From the NCBI GenBank assembly GCA_002071485.1, contig MWFF01000180.1:1-55336 (forward strand): a stretch of DNA of 55,336 nucleotides, given 5' to 3'. The notes below the pieces were generated by a model. It was not told where the DNA came from. It saw nothing but the letters and a program-made list of their open reading frames with translations, and made no database searches. The translations under genes and the position numbers were made by a program. Of this stretch, positions 19,492-33,452 are shown one piece after another. Source of the DNA: Verrucomicrobia bacterium ADurb.Bin006 (GTDB lineage Bacteria; Verrucomicrobiota; Verrucomicrobiia; Limisphaerales; J093). Each line of letters begins with the position of its first letter. Position 1 is the stretch's first letter.

Positions 19492-20682
19492 ATGGCTAAA
19501 GAGCAATTTGTGCGGACGAAACCGCACGTTAACATTGGCACCATCGGTCACATTGACCATGGCAAATCGACCCTGACCGCCGCGATTGTCGAGGTCCAGG
19601 CGGCAAAAGGCTTGGCCACGCCGATCTCCTACGCGGACATTACGAAGGGTGGCACTGTTCGGGACGAAACCAAGACAGTGACCATCGCGATCTCGCACGT
19701 CGAGTATCAGAGCAACCTGCGCCATTACGCCCATGTCGATTGCCCCGGCCACGCGGACTACATCAAGAACATGATCACGGGTGCGGCGCAGATGGACGGC
19801 GCCATCCTGGTGGTCGACGCGGCCGAGGGTCCGATGCCCCAGACGCGCGAGCACATCCTTTTGGCCCGCCAGGTGGGCGTGCCGGCGATCGTGGTCTTCT
19901 TGAACAAGGTGGATCTGGTGGACGATCCGGAGCTGCTCGAGCTGGTCGACATGGAGTTGCGGGATCTGCTGACCAAATACGGTTTTCCCGGCGACAAGAC
20001 ACCGATTGTGAGGGGAAGCTCGAAGAAGGCGCTGGCTGGCGATCCCGAGGCGATGGAGTCGATTCAGAAGCTTCTCGATGCGGTGGATGAGTTTGTGCCG
20101 CTCCCGATGCGGGAGGTTGACAAGCCGTTCCTGATGAGCATCGAGGACGTGTTCAACATCGAAGGGCGGGGCACGGTTGTGACTGGGCGAGTCGAACGCG
20201 GCGAACTCAACCGCATGCAGGACGTCGAGATCGTCGGTTTGAGGGAGACGCGCAAGACCGTGGCGACGGACATCGAGATGTTCCGCAAGCTGCTGGACAA
20301 GGCCAGTGCGGGCGACAACGTCGGCGTGCTGTTGCGGGGGACGAAAAAGGAAGACGTCGAGCGCGGCATGGTGTTGGCCAAGCCGGGCACCATCACACCG
20401 CACACCCATTTCAAGGCAGAGGTGTACGTGCTGTCGAAGGAAGAGGGCGGGCGGCACACGCCGTTCTTTACGAATTATCGGCCTCAGTTCTATTTCCGGA
20501 CGACGGACGTGACCGGGAATGTTTCGCTGCCGGAGGGTGTCGAGATGGTCATGCCTGGCGACAACGTCTCGGTGACGATCAAGGTGATCGCGCCGATTGC
20601 GATGGAGCGCGGGCAGCGGTTCGCGATTCGCGAGGGCGGCCGCACAATCGGGGCCGGGCGCGTCACCGAGGTCATCGAGTAA
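19492..20682 (+). CDS. tuf: Elongation factor Tu with altered switch I
   Basis: EF-Tu delivers aminoacyl-tRNA to the ribosome as a GTPase. It is 396 aa with all three domains: GTP motifs GHIDHGKS (19-26), DCPGH (83-87, catalytic His87), NKVD (about 138) and GSSKKAL. The switch I segment that usually reads RGITIN is KTVTIA here (61-66). Its preceding loop, GGTVRDET, also departs from the common form, while the Mg-binding Thr (Thr64) is kept. It sits between tRNA-Thr and tRNA-Trp rather than next to fusA, the tufB-type position. It is the only tuf in the window. The function is not in doubt. Confidence 0.98.
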   Translation: MAKEQFVRTKPHVNIGTIGHIDHGKSTLTAAIVEVQAAKGLATPISYADITKGGTVRDETKTVTIAISHVEYQSNLRHYAHVDCPGHADYIKNMITGAAQMDGAILVVDAAEGPMPQTREHILLARQVGVPAIVVFLNKVDLVDDPELLELVDMELRDLLTKYGFPGDKTPIVRGSSKKALAGDPEAMESIQKLLDAVDEFVPLPMREVDKPFLMSIEDVFNIEGRGTVVTGRVERGELNRMQDVEIVGLRETRKTVATDIEMFRKLLDKASAGDNVGVLLRGTKKEDVERGMVLAKPGTITPHTHFKAEVYVLSKEEGGRHTPFFTNYRPQFYFRTTDVTGNVSLPEGVEMVMPGDNVSVTIKVIAPIAMERGQRFAIREGGRTIGAGRVTEVIE

Positions 20683-20770
20683 GCGAGTAAGTCGTGCGCC
20701 CGGCGCGCGAAGCATTGGGATTGCGGTGGGGCGAGGATCGCCGGAGTTGGCGGTTACGCAGATGGCAGGT

Positions 20771-20846
20771 AGGGCGGTAGCTCAATTGGTAGAGTAGCGG
20801 TCTCCAAAACCGTCGGTTGGGGGTTCGAGCCCCTCCCGCCCTGCCA
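20771..20846 (+). tRNA. tRNA-Trp (anticodon CCA)
   Basis: The acceptor stem AGGGCGG pairs with CCGCCCT (20836-20842). The anticodon loop CTCCAAA reads CCA. The T-arm GGGTTCGAGCCC is perfect, and the 3' CCA is encoded. Its position between tuf and secE is the common bacterial arrangement. Confidence 0.95.
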
Positions 20847-20862
20847 GCCGTGACCCTCCCAG

Positions 20863-20952
20863 GGAGGGGTGGCAGAGTGGTTGAATGCGGCGGTCTTGAA
20901 AACCGTTAGGGCGGTGACGCTCTCGGGGGTTCAAATCCCCCCCCCTCCGCCA
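20863..20952 (+). tRNA. tRNA-Ser (anticodon TGA)
   Basis: This is a class II tRNA of 90 bases. The acceptor stem GGAGGGG pairs with CCCCTCC, there is a long variable arm after the anticodon stem, and CCA is encoded. The anticodon loop CTTGAAA reads TGA, decoding UCA/UCG. A serine tRNA between tRNA-Trp and secE is less usual than tRNA-Trp alone. Confidence 0.92.
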
Positions 20953-20969
20953 ACCGTCGAGGAACATTT

Positions 20970-21236
20970 GTGAACGAACTAGTCAAGTTGGGCATTTGGA
21001 TAGTGATCATCGGTGGCGTCTTCGCCTATCTCTGGCGCAAGGGGCACCTGATGAAGCTCTCGACCTATTTCGTCGAGACCCGCGAGGAACTCAGGAAGTG
21101 CACGTGGCCTTCACGGGACGAGCTGGCGGGCTCGACGGTGGTGGTGCTCATCAGCACGGCCATCCTGAGCCTCATGATCGTTCTCGCCGATTTTCTCATT
21201 CTCAAACTTGTTCGCGGGGTGCTCCCCCGGCTCTGA
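20970..21236 (+). CDS. secE: Preprotein translocase subunit SecE
   Basis: This is the small clamp subunit of SecYEG in the inner membrane. It is 88 aa with an N-terminal hydrophobic stretch (about 6-22), the amphipathic segment FVETREELRKCTWPSRDEL that is the SecE hallmark, and a C-terminal membrane helix (about 57-80). The start is GTG with GAGG seven bases upstream. It follows tRNA-Ser by 17 bases and precedes nusG, the invariant secE-nusG pairing. Confidence 0.95.
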   Translation: MNELVKLGIWIVIIGGVFAYLWRKGHLMKLSTYFVETREELRKCTWPSRDELAGSTVVVLISTAILSLMIVLADFLILKLVRGVLPRL

Positions 21237-21255
21237 GCCGCTGAGGCGCGCGCGC

Positions 21256-21822
21256 ATGTCATCGAGTTCTCCCATGAAGAGCCAGTGGTTCGTCCTGCAC
21301 ACGCTTTCAGGGCAGGAACTCAAGGTCAAAGAGAGCATCGAAAAGCGGATCGTTCCGGAGGAGATGGGCGAATACATCCACGAGGTGCTCGTGCCCATGG
21401 AACGTGTGGCCGAGGTGCGGGGCGGCAAGAAGAGCGTCTCCACCCGCAAGCTCTACCCGGGGTATGTGTTTGTCGACATGGCGTTGCTCGATGAGAACCA
21501 GCGCGTCATCGAGAAGCCCTGGTACTTCATCCGCGATACCCAGGGCATCATCGGATTTGTCGGCGGCGACCGTCCGACGCCGACCCCGCAGGAGGAGATC
21601 GACTCGATCAAGGCGCAGATTTCGGAGTCTGAAGACACCGAGCGGCCCAAGGTGAGTTACGAGGTGGGCGAGACGGTCAAGATTAACGACGGACCGTTTT
21701 TGAATTTTAGCGGGGTCATCGAGGAGATTGATCCCACGCGTGGCAAGCTGAAGGTCACGGTCAATATCTTTGGCCGGAGCACTCCGGTCGAGTTGGAGTA
21801 TTGGCAGGTGGAAAAAGCCTAG
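21256..21822 (+). CDS. nusG: Transcription termination/antitermination factor NusG
   Basis: NusG binds RNA polymerase and links it to Rho or the ribosome. It is 188 aa with an NGN domain (KSQWFVLHTLSGQELKVKES onward, LYPGYVFVDMAL) and a KOW domain with GPFLNFSGVIEEIDPTRGKL and IFGRSTPVELEY. The ATG at 21256 is used; a second ATG at 21274 directly precedes the family start, and the longer frame to 21208 overlaps secE. It belongs to the secE-nusG-rplKA cluster. Confidence 0.97.
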   Translation: MSSSSPMKSQWFVLHTLSGQELKVKESIEKRIVPEEMGEYIHEVLVPMERVAEVRGGKKSVSTRKLYPGYVFVDMALLDENQRVIEKPWYFIRDTQGIIGFVGGDRPTPTPQEEIDSIKAQISESEDTERPKVSYEVGETVKINDGPFLNFSGVIEEIDPTRGKLKVTVNIFGRSTPVELEYWQVEKA

Positions 21823-21831
21823 ACTTTCGAT

Positions 21832-22257
21832 ATGGCGAAGAAAATCACGGGAGTCATCAAGTTGCAGATTGCGGCCGGGCAGGCCAATCCGGCGCCTCCG
21901 GTGGGGCCCGCGCTGGGCCAGCACGGCGTCAACATCATGGGGTTCTGCAAGGAATTCAACGCGGCGACCCGGGATCAGACGGGCATGATCATCCCGGTGG
22001 TGATCACCGTGTATCAGGACAAATCGTTCACGTTCATCACCAAGTCGCCGCCCGCGGCCGTGCTGCTCAAGAAGGCGGCTGGGATTGCCTCGGGGTCGAA
22101 GACTCCGAACAAAGAGAAGGTGGGCAAGGTGACGCGGCAGCAGGTGCTGGACATCGTGAAACTGAAGCAAAAGGACCTCAATGCCGTGAATCAGGAGGCC
22201 GCCATCCGCGTTGTCGCGGGCACGGCGCGCAGCATGGGCATCGACGTTGTCGGATAA
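21832..22257 (+). CDS. rplK: 50S ribosomal protein L11
   Basis: L11 forms the GTPase-associated centre with 23S rRNA. It is 141 aa, the standard length, with [20 protein letters not shown] at the N-terminus and the C-terminal RNA-binding domain ending [12 protein letters not shown]. It begins 9 bases after nusG with no recognisable Shine-Dalgarno motif. Confidence 0.98.
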   Translation: MAKKITGVIKLQIAAGQANPAPPVGPALGQHGVNIMGFCKEFNAATRDQTGMIIPVVITVYQDKSFTFITKSPPAAVLLKKAAGIASGSKTPNKEKVGKVTRQQVLDIVKLKQKDLNAVNQEAAIRVVAGTARSMGIDVVG

Positions 22258-22305
22258 CATTGGCAATGCGGGAGAGCATCAGCTCGTCAGCACCGCGGCA
22301 AACAC

Positions 22306-23010
22306 ATGGCAAAGAAACACAGCAAACGATATCGCAAAGCGCTCGCAATGGTGGACGCGAGCAAGTCGTATCCGCTCTCCGAAGCCGTCGGCCTTCTGAC
22401 CAAATTCCCCCGCGCGAAATTCGTCGAAACGGTCGAGTTGGCCTTCCGCCTCGGAGTGGATCCCAAGCAGTCGGACCAGATGGTGCGCGGGACTGTTCCT
22501 CTGCCTCACGGCAGCGGCAAGGTGGTCCGTGTTCTGGTCTTCGCAAAACCGGGGGCCGCGGCGGATGCAGCGCGCAACGCCGGAGCGGAGCATGTGGGTT
22601 TCGACGATCTGATCAAGAAGTGCCAGGAAGGCTGGGTTGATTTCGACGTGGCGGTGGCCACCTCCGAAGCGATGTCCGAGGTCCGCAAGCTGGGCAAGGT
22701 GCTCGGACCGCGCGGCTTGATGCCGAATCCCAAGACGGGGACGGTGACCGACGACACGGCCAAGGCCGTGAAGGAAGTGAAGGCGGGTCGGGTCGAGTTC
22801 AAGATCGACAAGGCGGGCAATATCCACGTGCCCATCGGCAAGATGGGCTTTGCCGCCGAACAGCTCGTCGACAACGGGCGGGCCGTGATCGAGGCCGTCA
22901 TTCGGGCTCGTCCGTCGAGCGTCAAGGGCACCTACCTGACCAATTGCACATTGTCCAGCACCATGAGTCCGGCGATCCGGCTCGATGTGCGGGATTTCAA
23001 CCTGAGTTGA
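22306..23010 (+). CDS. rplA: 50S ribosomal protein L1
   Basis: L1 forms the mobile L1 stalk at the E site and in many bacteria represses its own operon. It is 234 aa, the standard length, with YPLSEAVGLL, GTVPLPHGSGK, GPRGLMPNPKTGTV and the terminal RPSSVKGTYL. The ATG has no Shine-Dalgarno motif. It follows rplK with a 48-base gap. Confidence 0.98.
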   Translation: MAKKHSKRYRKALAMVDASKSYPLSEAVGLLTKFPRAKFVETVELAFRLGVDPKQSDQMVRGTVPLPHGSGKVVRVLVFAKPGAAADAARNAGAEHVGFDDLIKKCQEGWVDFDVAVATSEAMSEVRKLGKVLGPRGLMPNPKTGTVTDDTAKAVKEVKAGRVEFKIDKAGNIHVPIGKMGFAAEQLVDNGRAVIEAVIRARPSSVKGTYLTNCTLSSTMSPAIRLDVRDFNLS

Positions 23011-23023
23011 CTCACTTCGAATT

Positions 23024-23551
23024 ATGCGCCTTGAAAAGCAATTTCTGACACGCGAGTACGTTGCCCGGCTCAACGCCTCGCCGTTCTTCCTGCTGGTCGA
23101 GTACCGGGGCATGAACGTGGGGCACTTCACCGAACTGCGCAAGCGCCTGGCCAAAGTCGGAGCGGAGATGCATGTGGTCAAGAACTCGGTGATCCGGGCG
23201 GCAGTCAAAGAGGTGGGCCTGGCGGACTTGACCGGCACGTTGAACGGACAGCTTGCGGTGGTGACCGGGAAGCAGGACATTGCTCCGACCGCGAAGGTGC
23301 TCAAAGTCTTTCAGGGCGAGTTCGAAAGGCCTAAGCTGCAGTTCGGCTATTTGGGCGACCAGCGCCTGTCCTTGGAGGATTTGCTTGCGTTGGCCGACTT
23401 GCCGCCGCTGCACGACCTGCGGGGCAAGCTTCTGGGATTATTCCAAGCCCCTGCGTCGCAATTGGTCAGACTTCTCAACACGCCGGCTTCCCAGCTCGCC
23501 CGAGTCCTGCAAGCCCGCAACGAGAAGCTTGCCGGCACGCCGGCTCAATGA
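23024..23551 (+). CDS. rplJ: 50S ribosomal protein L10
   Basis: L10 anchors L7/L12 dimers to the ribosome. It is 175 aa with FFLLVEYRGMNVGHFTELR, VVKNSVIRAA and a C-terminal helix that binds L12. It starts 13 bases after rplA, so no long L10 leader of the E. coli type is present. No Shine-Dalgarno motif is seen. Confidence 0.96.
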   Translation: MRLEKQFLTREYVARLNASPFFLLVEYRGMNVGHFTELRKRLAKVGAEMHVVKNSVIRAAVKEVGLADLTGTLNGQLAVVTGKQDIAPTAKVLKVFQGEFERPKLQFGYLGDQRLSLEDLLALADLPPLHDLRGKLLGLFQAPASQLVRLLNTPASQLARVLQARNEKLAGTPAQ

Positions 23552-23555
23552 ATGT

Positions 23556-23583
23556 CCGCGCCGACTGAACGAAGTCGGCGCGG
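23556..23583 (+). promoter_or_regulatory. Strong hairpin between rplJ and rplL
   Basis: CCGCGCCGACT (23556-23566) and AGTCGGCGCGG (23573-23583) form a perfect 11-bp stem with a GAACGA loop, five bases after the rplJ stop. There is no T-tract, so an RNA-processing or stability role is more likely than full termination. Alternatively it could be a dispersed palindromic repeat. Confidence 0.5.
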
Positions 23584-23679
23584 TATTGTCGACATAACCA
23601 AAGTAAATCGTCGGTCCGCAGGCCGGTGGGCTTAAACCGTTCGGGGCCGCGAACGGCGACGAGACTGAAAGGAAAGAAC

Positions 23680-24075
23680 ATGGCACTGGACAAGGCAAAG
23701 GTAGTTGAGGAACTGAGCAACGCGACTGTTTTGGAGATTGCGGAGCTGGTCAAAGATTTGGAAGCCAAGTGGGGCGTGTCGGCGGCAGCCCCGGTGGCTG
23801 TGGCGGCGCCGGCAGCGGGCGGGGCGGGTGGCGCACAGGCGCCGGCGGCGGAGGCCAAGACGGTGTTCGACGTCATTCTGGTGTCGGTGCCTACCGACAA
23901 GAAGATCGCGGTGATCAAGGCCGTGCGCGAGGTCAAGGCTGGCCTGGGTCTGGCCGATGCGAAGAAGCTGGTTGAGGAAGCTCCGAAGCCGATTCTCGAG
24001 GAGGCGCCGAAGGCCGAGGCCGAAGCCGCCCAGAAGAAGCTTGAGGACGCCGGGGGCAAAGTCGAACTCAAGTAA
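23680..24075 (+). CDS. rplL: 50S ribosomal protein L7/L12
   Basis: This is the multi-copy stalk protein that recruits translation GTPases. It is 131 aa, with an N-terminal dimerisation helix ([19 protein letters not shown]), an alanine-rich hinge (about 48-70) and the C-terminal domain with [20 protein letters not shown] and [11 protein letters not shown]. The start is the ATG at 23680 with AAAGGAAAG upstream; an in-frame ATG at 23626 has no family support. Hairpins lie on both sides of the gene. Confidence 0.97.
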   Translation: MALDKAKVVEELSNATVLEIAELVKDLEAKWGVSAAAPVAVAAPAAGGAGGAQAPAAEAKTVFDVILVSVPTDKKIAVIKAVREVKAGLGLADAKKLVEEAPKPILEEAPKAEAEAAQKKLEDAGGKVELK

Positions 24076-24078
24076 AGA

Positions 24079-24112
24079 CGGTTCGTCCGCCGCGCGGCGG
24101 GGCGTGGAACCG
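24079..24112 (+). promoter_or_regulatory. Structured hairpin after rplL, possible attenuator or processing site
   Basis: The outer stem CGGTTC/GAACCG (24079-24084, 24107-24112) encloses CCGCC-GCGC-GGCGG (24087-24100). It begins three bases after the rplL stop. The E. coli rplL-rpoB gap carries an attenuator and an RNase III site, and this would be the analogous place. No T-tract follows. Confidence 0.45.
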
Positions 24113-24263
24113 CTCCCGCTGTGCCGGCGGCATTCGAGAGCGCAGAATATATTGTCCGTTGGAACGAATCCTCCGACGAGTAGTTTGATCAAAATCGAGT
24201 TGCCGGCGAGTTTCCGTGGGCAAGCGGGGACCCCGGCATAATGTTGTCTAACGCAGAGAATCT

Positions 24264-24282
24264 GACCGATAGCACGTCGGTC
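24264..24282 (+). promoter_or_regulatory. Small hairpin just upstream of the rpoB ribosome site
   Basis: GACCGA (24264-24269) pairs perfectly with TCGGTC (24277-24282) over a 7-base loop. It ends about six bases before the GAGGGG ribosome site of rpoB, so it could tune rpoB translation. The surrounding 224-base gap between rplL and rpoB has no gene and no well-formed promoter that I can see. Confidence 0.3.
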
Positions 24283-24299
24283 TAACCAGAGGGGAACGA

Positions 24300-27200
24300 A
24301 TGCCAGCGCGAACACCGGATCGGATTAGCTTCGGGAGAATCAAGGAGGTCATCGCCCCGCCGAATCTTATCGAGGTGCAGGTCAACTCCTATCGGGAGTT
24401 CCTTCAAGCCGAAGTGCCCGCGTCCAAGCGCAAGAACGTCGGTTTGCAGGCCGTTTTCACGGAGGTTTTCCCGATCGAGAGCTACGATGGAAAGACGGTT
24501 CTCGACTACATCAGCTACGAAATCGGGGAGCCGAAGCTGGATTGGCTCGCGTGTTTGCGCGAGGGGACGACCTATGGCGCGCCTCTGCACGTCACATTCC
24601 TGCTGAAGGAGGAATCGGGGCGCAAGGAGGAGAAGGTCTTCATGGGCGAGCTTCCTCTCATGACGCCGCAGGGGACCTTCGTGATCAACGGCGCGGAGCG
24701 AGTGATTGTCAGCCAGCTCCATCGTTCCCCCGGCCTGGCCTTCGAGGCGACTCAGCATGCCAACGGCAAGATGCTCCACTCGTTTCGCATCATTCCCGAT
24801 CGCGGTTCGTGGTACGAGGCGCAGTTTGACACCAGCGACCTGCTTTACGTCTACCTGGACCGCAAGAAGCGGCGGCGCAAGTTCCTGACAACCACTTTTT
24901 TCCGGACTCTGGCCTTTCTCGACAGCGACAGCAAGTCCAAGGACGCGGACAAGGCGCGAGGGACCGACGAGGAGATTCTGCGGCTTTTCTATGACCTCGA
25001 GGAGTTGACGATTCGGCAGGCCGACAATCTCGAGGATATCCAGAACAAGGTGTTGGTCGAGGACGCGATCGACGGCGCCAAGGGCATCGTGGTTGCGCGC
25101 GCCTTCGAGCCGTTGTCCAAGGCCGTGGTGCGGCAGATCGCCGACCTGGGGATCAATCGAATCCGAGTGGTCGATGCGAGCATCGACGACGGCATCATGA
25201 TCAAATGCCTGAAGAAGGACCCGGCCAAGAACGAGGAAGAGGCCCTCAAGGATATCTACCGGCGGCTGCGTCCGGGCGACCCTCCGACGGTGGCCAACGC
25301 CCGGGCCCTGATCAAGCGCCTGTTCTTCGATCCGAAGCGTTACGACCTAGGGCGGGTGGGCCGTTACAAGATCAATCAGAAACTCGGGATCGAGGACAGC
25401 GATTCGCGGATTCTGACAAAGCAGGATCTAGTGGCGGCGACAAAGTACCTGCTGCGCCTCAAGAAGGGCGAGGGCAGTTTGGACGACATCGACCACCTGG
25501 GCAGCCGGCGCGTGCGCACGGTGGGCGAGTTGTTGGCCAATCAGTGTCGTGTCGGCCTGGCACGAACCGAACGTCTGGTCAAGGAGCGGATGACGTTGTT
25601 CGATCAGGGTGTGGACAGCATGACGCCGCAGAAGCTGATCAACCCGAAGGCGCTGTCGGCCGTCGTGCGCGATTTCTTCGGTCGGAGCCAGTTGAGCCAG
25701 TTCATGGACCAGATCAACCCGTTGGCGGAACTGACCCACAAGCGCAGGCTCTCGGCGCTGGGGCCCGGCGGACTCTCGCGCGATCGGGCGGGCTTCGAGG
25801 TGCGTGACGTGCATCCGTCCCACTACGGGCGCATTTGCCCCATCGAGACGCCGGAAGGGCCGAACATCGGACTGATTGCGTCCCTGGCCACATTCGCCCG
25901 GGTGAATGACTTTGGGTTCATCGAGACCCCGTATCGGAAGGTCGAGAAGGGGCGAGTGACCAGTCACATCGAGTACCTCACGGCCGATCGGGAGGAGCAG
26001 TTCATCATTGCCCAGGCAAACGCTCCGGTGGACGACAAGGGCCTCTTCACAACCGACAAAGTGCCTTGTCGATGCAAGGGAGAGTTTCTGGACGTCGAAG
26101 GGTCGCGTGTCGATTACATGGACGTGTCGCCCAAGCAATTGGTGTCGGTGGCGGCGGGCCTGATTCCCTTTCTGGAGCACGACGATGCCAATCGCGCGCT
26201 CATGGGCTCGAACATGCAGCGGCAGGCCGTGCCGCTTCTGGTGAACGAGACGCCGCTGGTGGCGACCGGCATCGAGGAGAAGGTGGCGCGCGACTCGAAG
26301 GCGGTGCTGATTGCCGAGGAGTCGGGTAAGGTGGCTTCGGTCACCGCGTCGCAGGTGGTGGTGACCCCGGACGGCAAACTTCCCGAGGGCAAGAAACGGC
26401 TTCGCCACGATCCCGGCGCGGGCGTCTGTCTCTATCCGATCCGCAAGTTCATGCGATCCAACGCGGCCACGTGCATTAATCAGAAGGTGGTGGTTCAGAA
26501 GGGGGATGCGATCCGCAAGGGGCAGGTGATCGCCGATGGTCCCTGCACACGGGATGGCGAGCTGGCGCTGGGACGCAACGTGCTCGTCGCGTTCATGCCC
26601 TGGAACGGCTACAACTTCGAGGACGCCATCCTGCTCAGTGAGCGCATCGTCAAGGACGACGTGTTCACATCGATTCACATCGAGGAATTCGAGGTTTCGG
26701 CCCGCGACACCAAGCTGGGCCCCGAGGAAATCACGCGGGATATTCCGAACTTGGGCGAGGAAGCGCTGAAGAACCTGGGTCTGGACGGCGTGATCCGGAT
26801 CGGCGCGGAAGTCAAGCCCGGCGACATCCTGGTGGGCAAGATCACGCCCAAGAGTGAAACCGAGCTGGCGCCGGAGGAACGCCTCTTGCGGGCGATTTTC
26901 GGCGAGAAAGCGGCGGATGTCAAAGATACGTCACTGAAGGTTCCGTCCGGCATCTACGGCATCGTGATGGATGTGAAGCTGTCCTCGAAGAAGGAGAGCG
27001 ACAGGGACAAGGAGGCCAAGCCGACCGTGGGCGAGGCGAAGAAGCAGGCGCGGCAGGTCGAGGAGGAGCATCGTCAGAAGACCGAGGAGTTGCGGGAGCA
27101 ACTGACGGAGGCGTTGAGCAACATCCTGCTGGGCGAGAAGATTCCGCTGGACGTGGTGAACTCGGAGACGGGTGAGATCATCATTCCGGCCAACCGGAAG

Positions 27201-28196
27201 ATCACAAAGACCCTTCTGCGCAAGCTGGCGCAGGTCTACGATCGCATCGAGATCGATCCGTCCCCGATCCGGAACAAGATCAACGAGATCATAGGCGGCT
27301 TCAAAAAGAAGTTCGACGATCTCCAGATGCAGTTCGACGAGGAGATGGAGCGCGTCGAGGCCGGCGACGAATTGGACACCGGGATCATCAAATCGGTCAA
27401 GGTCTATATCGCTTCGAAGCGCAAACTCTCCGTGGGCGACAAGATGGCCGGGCGGCACGGAAACAAGGGCGTGGTGGCCAGGATTGTTGCGGAGGAGGAC
27501 ATGCCGTTTCTGGCGGATGGGCGGGCGGTGGACATTGTCCTGAATCCGCTGGGTGTGCCCTCGCGGATGAATGTGGGGCAGGTTCTCGAGACGCATCTGG
27601 GCTGGGCGGCGCATCAGTTGGGTCTGAGGTTCTCGACACCGGTTTTTGACGGCATAAAGGAGAAGGATATCCGGACCTACCTCAAGCAGGCCGCGGCCAA
27701 GCAGCGCGAGGCGGCGGAGGGTTTGCTGGTGGCTGAGAACGGCAAGTCGATTCTCTACGACGGTCTGACGGGAGAGCCGTTCGATCAGGAAATCGTGGTG
27801 GGTTACATTTACATGATGAAGCTTGGCCATCTGGTGGCCGACAAGATTCACGCGCGGGCCGTGGGGCCGTACTCGCTTGTGACGCAGCAGCCGCTGGGCG
27901 GCAAGGCGCAGTATGGCGGACAACGGTTCGGCGAGATGGAGGTCTGGGCCATGGAGGCCTACGGGGCCGCGTACACGCTTCAGGAGTTGCTGACGGTGAA
28001 ATCCGACGATGTCCAGGGGCGCACGCGGATCTATGAGAGTATTGTCAAGGGCGACAACGCCCTGGAAGCCGGCATTCCGGAGTCGTTCAACGTTCTGGTA
28101 AAGGAGATGCAGTCTCTGGGGCTGGACGTGAAGGTCGGTTATACGAATCCGGTGGATCAGGCCGCCCAACCCACGGCCCTGGGAGTGCTGGGTTGA
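24300..28196 (+). CDS. rpoB: DNA-directed RNA polymerase subunit beta
   Basis: This is the beta subunit of RNA polymerase, 1298 aa. The N-terminus has [20 protein letters not shown]. The rifampicin pocket reads [20 protein letters not shown] with SALGPGGL following, so the common resistance positions (Asp, His, Ser) are in the sensitive state. [14 protein letters not shown] and [14 protein letters not shown] segments and the C-terminal [13 protein letters not shown] and [11 protein letters not shown] are present. A charged, coiled insertion (about residues 900-960) lies in the flap region, as in many bacteria. It has a good ribosome site, GAGGGG. rpoC follows after 39 bases. Confidence 0.99.
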   Translation: MPARTPDRISFGRIKEVIAPPNLIEVQVNSYREFLQAEVPASKRKNVGLQAVFTEVFPIESYDGKTVLDYISYEIGEPKLDWLACLREGTTYGAPLHVTFLLKEESGRKEEKVFMGELPLMTPQGTFVINGAERVIVSQLHRSPGLAFEATQHANGKMLHSFRIIPDRGSWYEAQFDTSDLLYVYLDRKKRRRKFLTTTFFRTLAFLDSDSKSKDADKARGTDEEILRLFYDLEELTIRQADNLEDIQNKVLVEDAIDGAKGIVVARAFEPLSKAVVRQIADLGINRIRVVDASIDDGIMIKCLKKDPAKNEEEALKDIYRRLRPGDPPTVANARALIKRLFFDPKRYDLGRVGRYKINQKLGIEDSDSRILTKQDLVAATKYLLRLKKGEGSLDDIDHLGSRRVRTVGELLANQCRVGLARTERLVKERMTLFDQGVDSMTPQKLINPKALSAVVRDFFGRSQLSQFMDQINPLAELTHKRRLSALGPGGLSRDRAGFEVRDVHPSHYGRICPIETPEGPNIGLIASLATFARVNDFGFIETPYRKVEKGRVTSHIEYLTADREEQFIIAQANAPVDDKGLFTTDKVPCRCKGEFLDVEGSRVDYMDVSPKQLVSVAAGLIPFLEHDDANRALMGSNMQRQAVPLLVNETPLVATGIEEKVARDSKAVLIAEESGKVASVTASQVVVTPDGKLPEGKKRLRHDPGAGVCLYPIRKFMRSNAATCINQKVVVQKGDAIRKGQVIADGPCTRDGELALGRNVLVAFMPWNGYNFEDAILLSERIVKDDVFTSIHIEEFEVSARDTKLGPEEITRDIPNLGEEALKNLGLDGVIRIGAEVKPGDILVGKITPKSETELAPEERLLRAIFGEKAADVKDTSLKVPSGIYGIVMDVKLSSKKESDRDKEAKPTVGEAKKQARQVEEEHRQKTEELREQLTEALSNILLGEKIPLDVVNSETGEIIIPANRKITKTLLRKLAQVYDRIEIDPSPIRNKINEIIGGFKKKFDDLQMQFDEEMERVEAGDELDTGIIKSVKVYIASKRKLSVGDKMAGRHGNKGVVARIVAEEDMPFLADGRAVDIVLNPLGVPSRMNVGQVLETHLGWAAHQLGLRFSTPVFDGIKEKDIRTYLKQAAAKQREAAEGLLVAENGKSILYDGLTGEPFDQEIVVGYIYMMKLGHLVADKIHARAVGPYSLVTQQPLGGKAQYGGQRFGEMEVWAMEAYGAAYTLQELLTVKSDDVQGRTRIYESIVKGDNALEAGIPESFNVLVKEMQSLGLDVKVGYTNPVDQAAQPTALGVLG

Positions 28197-28235
28197 GGAG
28201 CGATGATCGGTTCAAGCCTTTGACCCCATTTGTCT

Positions 28236-32366
<4,131 letters not shown>

Positions 32367-32401
32367 GGGAAATCAAGCAACGTAAAAAGTAGAAATATTT
32401 G

Positions 32402-32429
32402 TTGCAGCGGAAGTGCCTCCTGCTATGAT
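32402..32429 (+). promoter_or_regulatory. Promoter upstream of rpsL (str block)
   Basis: TTGCAG (32402-32407) and TATGAT (32424-32429) are 16 bases apart; the -35 matches four and the -10 five consensus bases. It lies in the 131-base gap between rpoC and rpsL, followed by a T-run and a CCGCCG/CGGCGG inverted repeat in the leader. It would give the ribosomal protein block its own start. Confidence 0.55.
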
Positions 32430-32497
32430 CCGCGCTCCGTTTTTTTCCGCCGCCCGCGTTGGACGGCGGTTAGCGGTCACGACTCGATTCATTTGCG

Positions 32498-32902
32498 ATG
32501 CCGACCATCAACCAACTCGTGCGTAAAGGCCGGGCGAAGCTGCGTTACAAGGTCAAGTCACCTGCCCTGCAAAACGCGCCGTTTCGCCGGGGCGTCTGTC
32601 TGCAGGTGATGACACGCACGCCCAAGAAACCGAACTCCGCGATGCGGAAGGTGGCGAAGGTGCGGCTCACCAACGGGCATGAGGTCATTGCCTACATTCC
32701 CGATGAGGGGCACACCCTCCAGGAGCACTCGATTGTCCTGGTGCGCGGAGGGCGTGTGAAGGACCTTCCCGGGGTGAGGTACCACATCGTGCGCGGCACC
32801 CTGGACGCCGCGGGTGTGGAGAAGCGTCGCGTCAGCCGGTCCAAGTACGGGGTGAAGCGCCCGAAGACCGGCAAACCTGCGGCGGCCGCGGCCGCTGCCT
32901 AG
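32498..32902 (+). CDS. rpsL: 30S ribosomal protein S12
   Basis: S12 guards decoding accuracy at the A site. It is 134 aa, slightly longer than usual because of an alanine-rich tail. Lys43 (TPKKPNSA) and Lys88 ([13 protein letters not shown]) are the streptomycin-sensitive residues. It heads the str block behind a separate promoter, and its ATG has no Shine-Dalgarno motif. Confidence 0.98.
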   Translation: MPTINQLVRKGRAKLRYKVKSPALQNAPFRRGVCLQVMTRTPKKPNSAMRKVAKVRLTNGHEVIAYIPDEGHTLQEHSIVLVRGGRVKDLPGVRYHIVRGTLDAAGVEKRRVSRSKYGVKRPKTGKPAAAAAAA

Positions 32903-32920
32903 AACCGCGCGGAGATTTTT

Positions 32921-33394
32921 ATGTCGCGACGTCGCCGAGCATTTAAACGACCGATCACTCCCGATCCGAAGTACCATTCCGCTTTGGTGTCGCGTTTGGT
33001 CAGCATGGTCATGAAGTGGGGTGAGAAGAACGTGGCGCAAGGGATCGTCTATGGAGCATTCGACGAGATTGCGGCCAAGGATCAGGCTGTGAATCCGCTC
33101 GATGTCCTGCAGCGGGCGGTGGACAACGCCAAGCCGCGTTTGGAAGTGAAGCCCCGGCGGGTGGGCGGAGCGACCTACCAGGTGCCGCTCGAAGTCCCGA
33201 GCGACCGGCAGGTTTCCCTCGCCATGCGTTGGATTGTGGATTTTGCGGATGCCCGCAAGGGCATTCCGATGCGGCAGGCCCTGGCTGCCGAAATCCTCGA
33301 AGCGTACCAGGGCCAGGGCAACGCCATCCGCAAACGGGATGACGTGCACAAGATGGCACAGGCGAACAAGGCCTTTGCCCACTTCCGCTGGTAG
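32921..33394 (+). CDS. rpsG: 30S ribosomal protein S7
   Basis: S7 nucleates assembly of the 30S head. It is 157 aa, the standard length, opening [18 protein letters not shown] with [29 protein letters not shown] and a C-terminal [13 protein letters not shown] precedes the ATG. It is 18 bases after rpsL. Confidence 0.98.
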   Translation: MSRRRRAFKRPITPDPKYHSALVSRLVSMVMKWGEKNVAQGIVYGAFDEIAAKDQAVNPLDVLQRAVDNAKPRLEVKPRRVGGATYQVPLEVPSDRQVSLAMRWIVDFADARKGIPMRQALAAEILEAYQGQGNAIRKRDDVHKMAQANKAFAHFRW

Positions 33395-33452
33395 CGGAGT
33401 CTTTGTCGGATTCGCCCCGAGGGCCGAGTGGAATCGGGGTCTCTTTTTTTCC

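Noticed and set aside
24237..24242. CATAAT as a possible -10 element of an rpoB promoter
   Set aside because: No -35-like hexamer lies 16-18 bases upstream; the nearest candidate is 20 bases away and poor.
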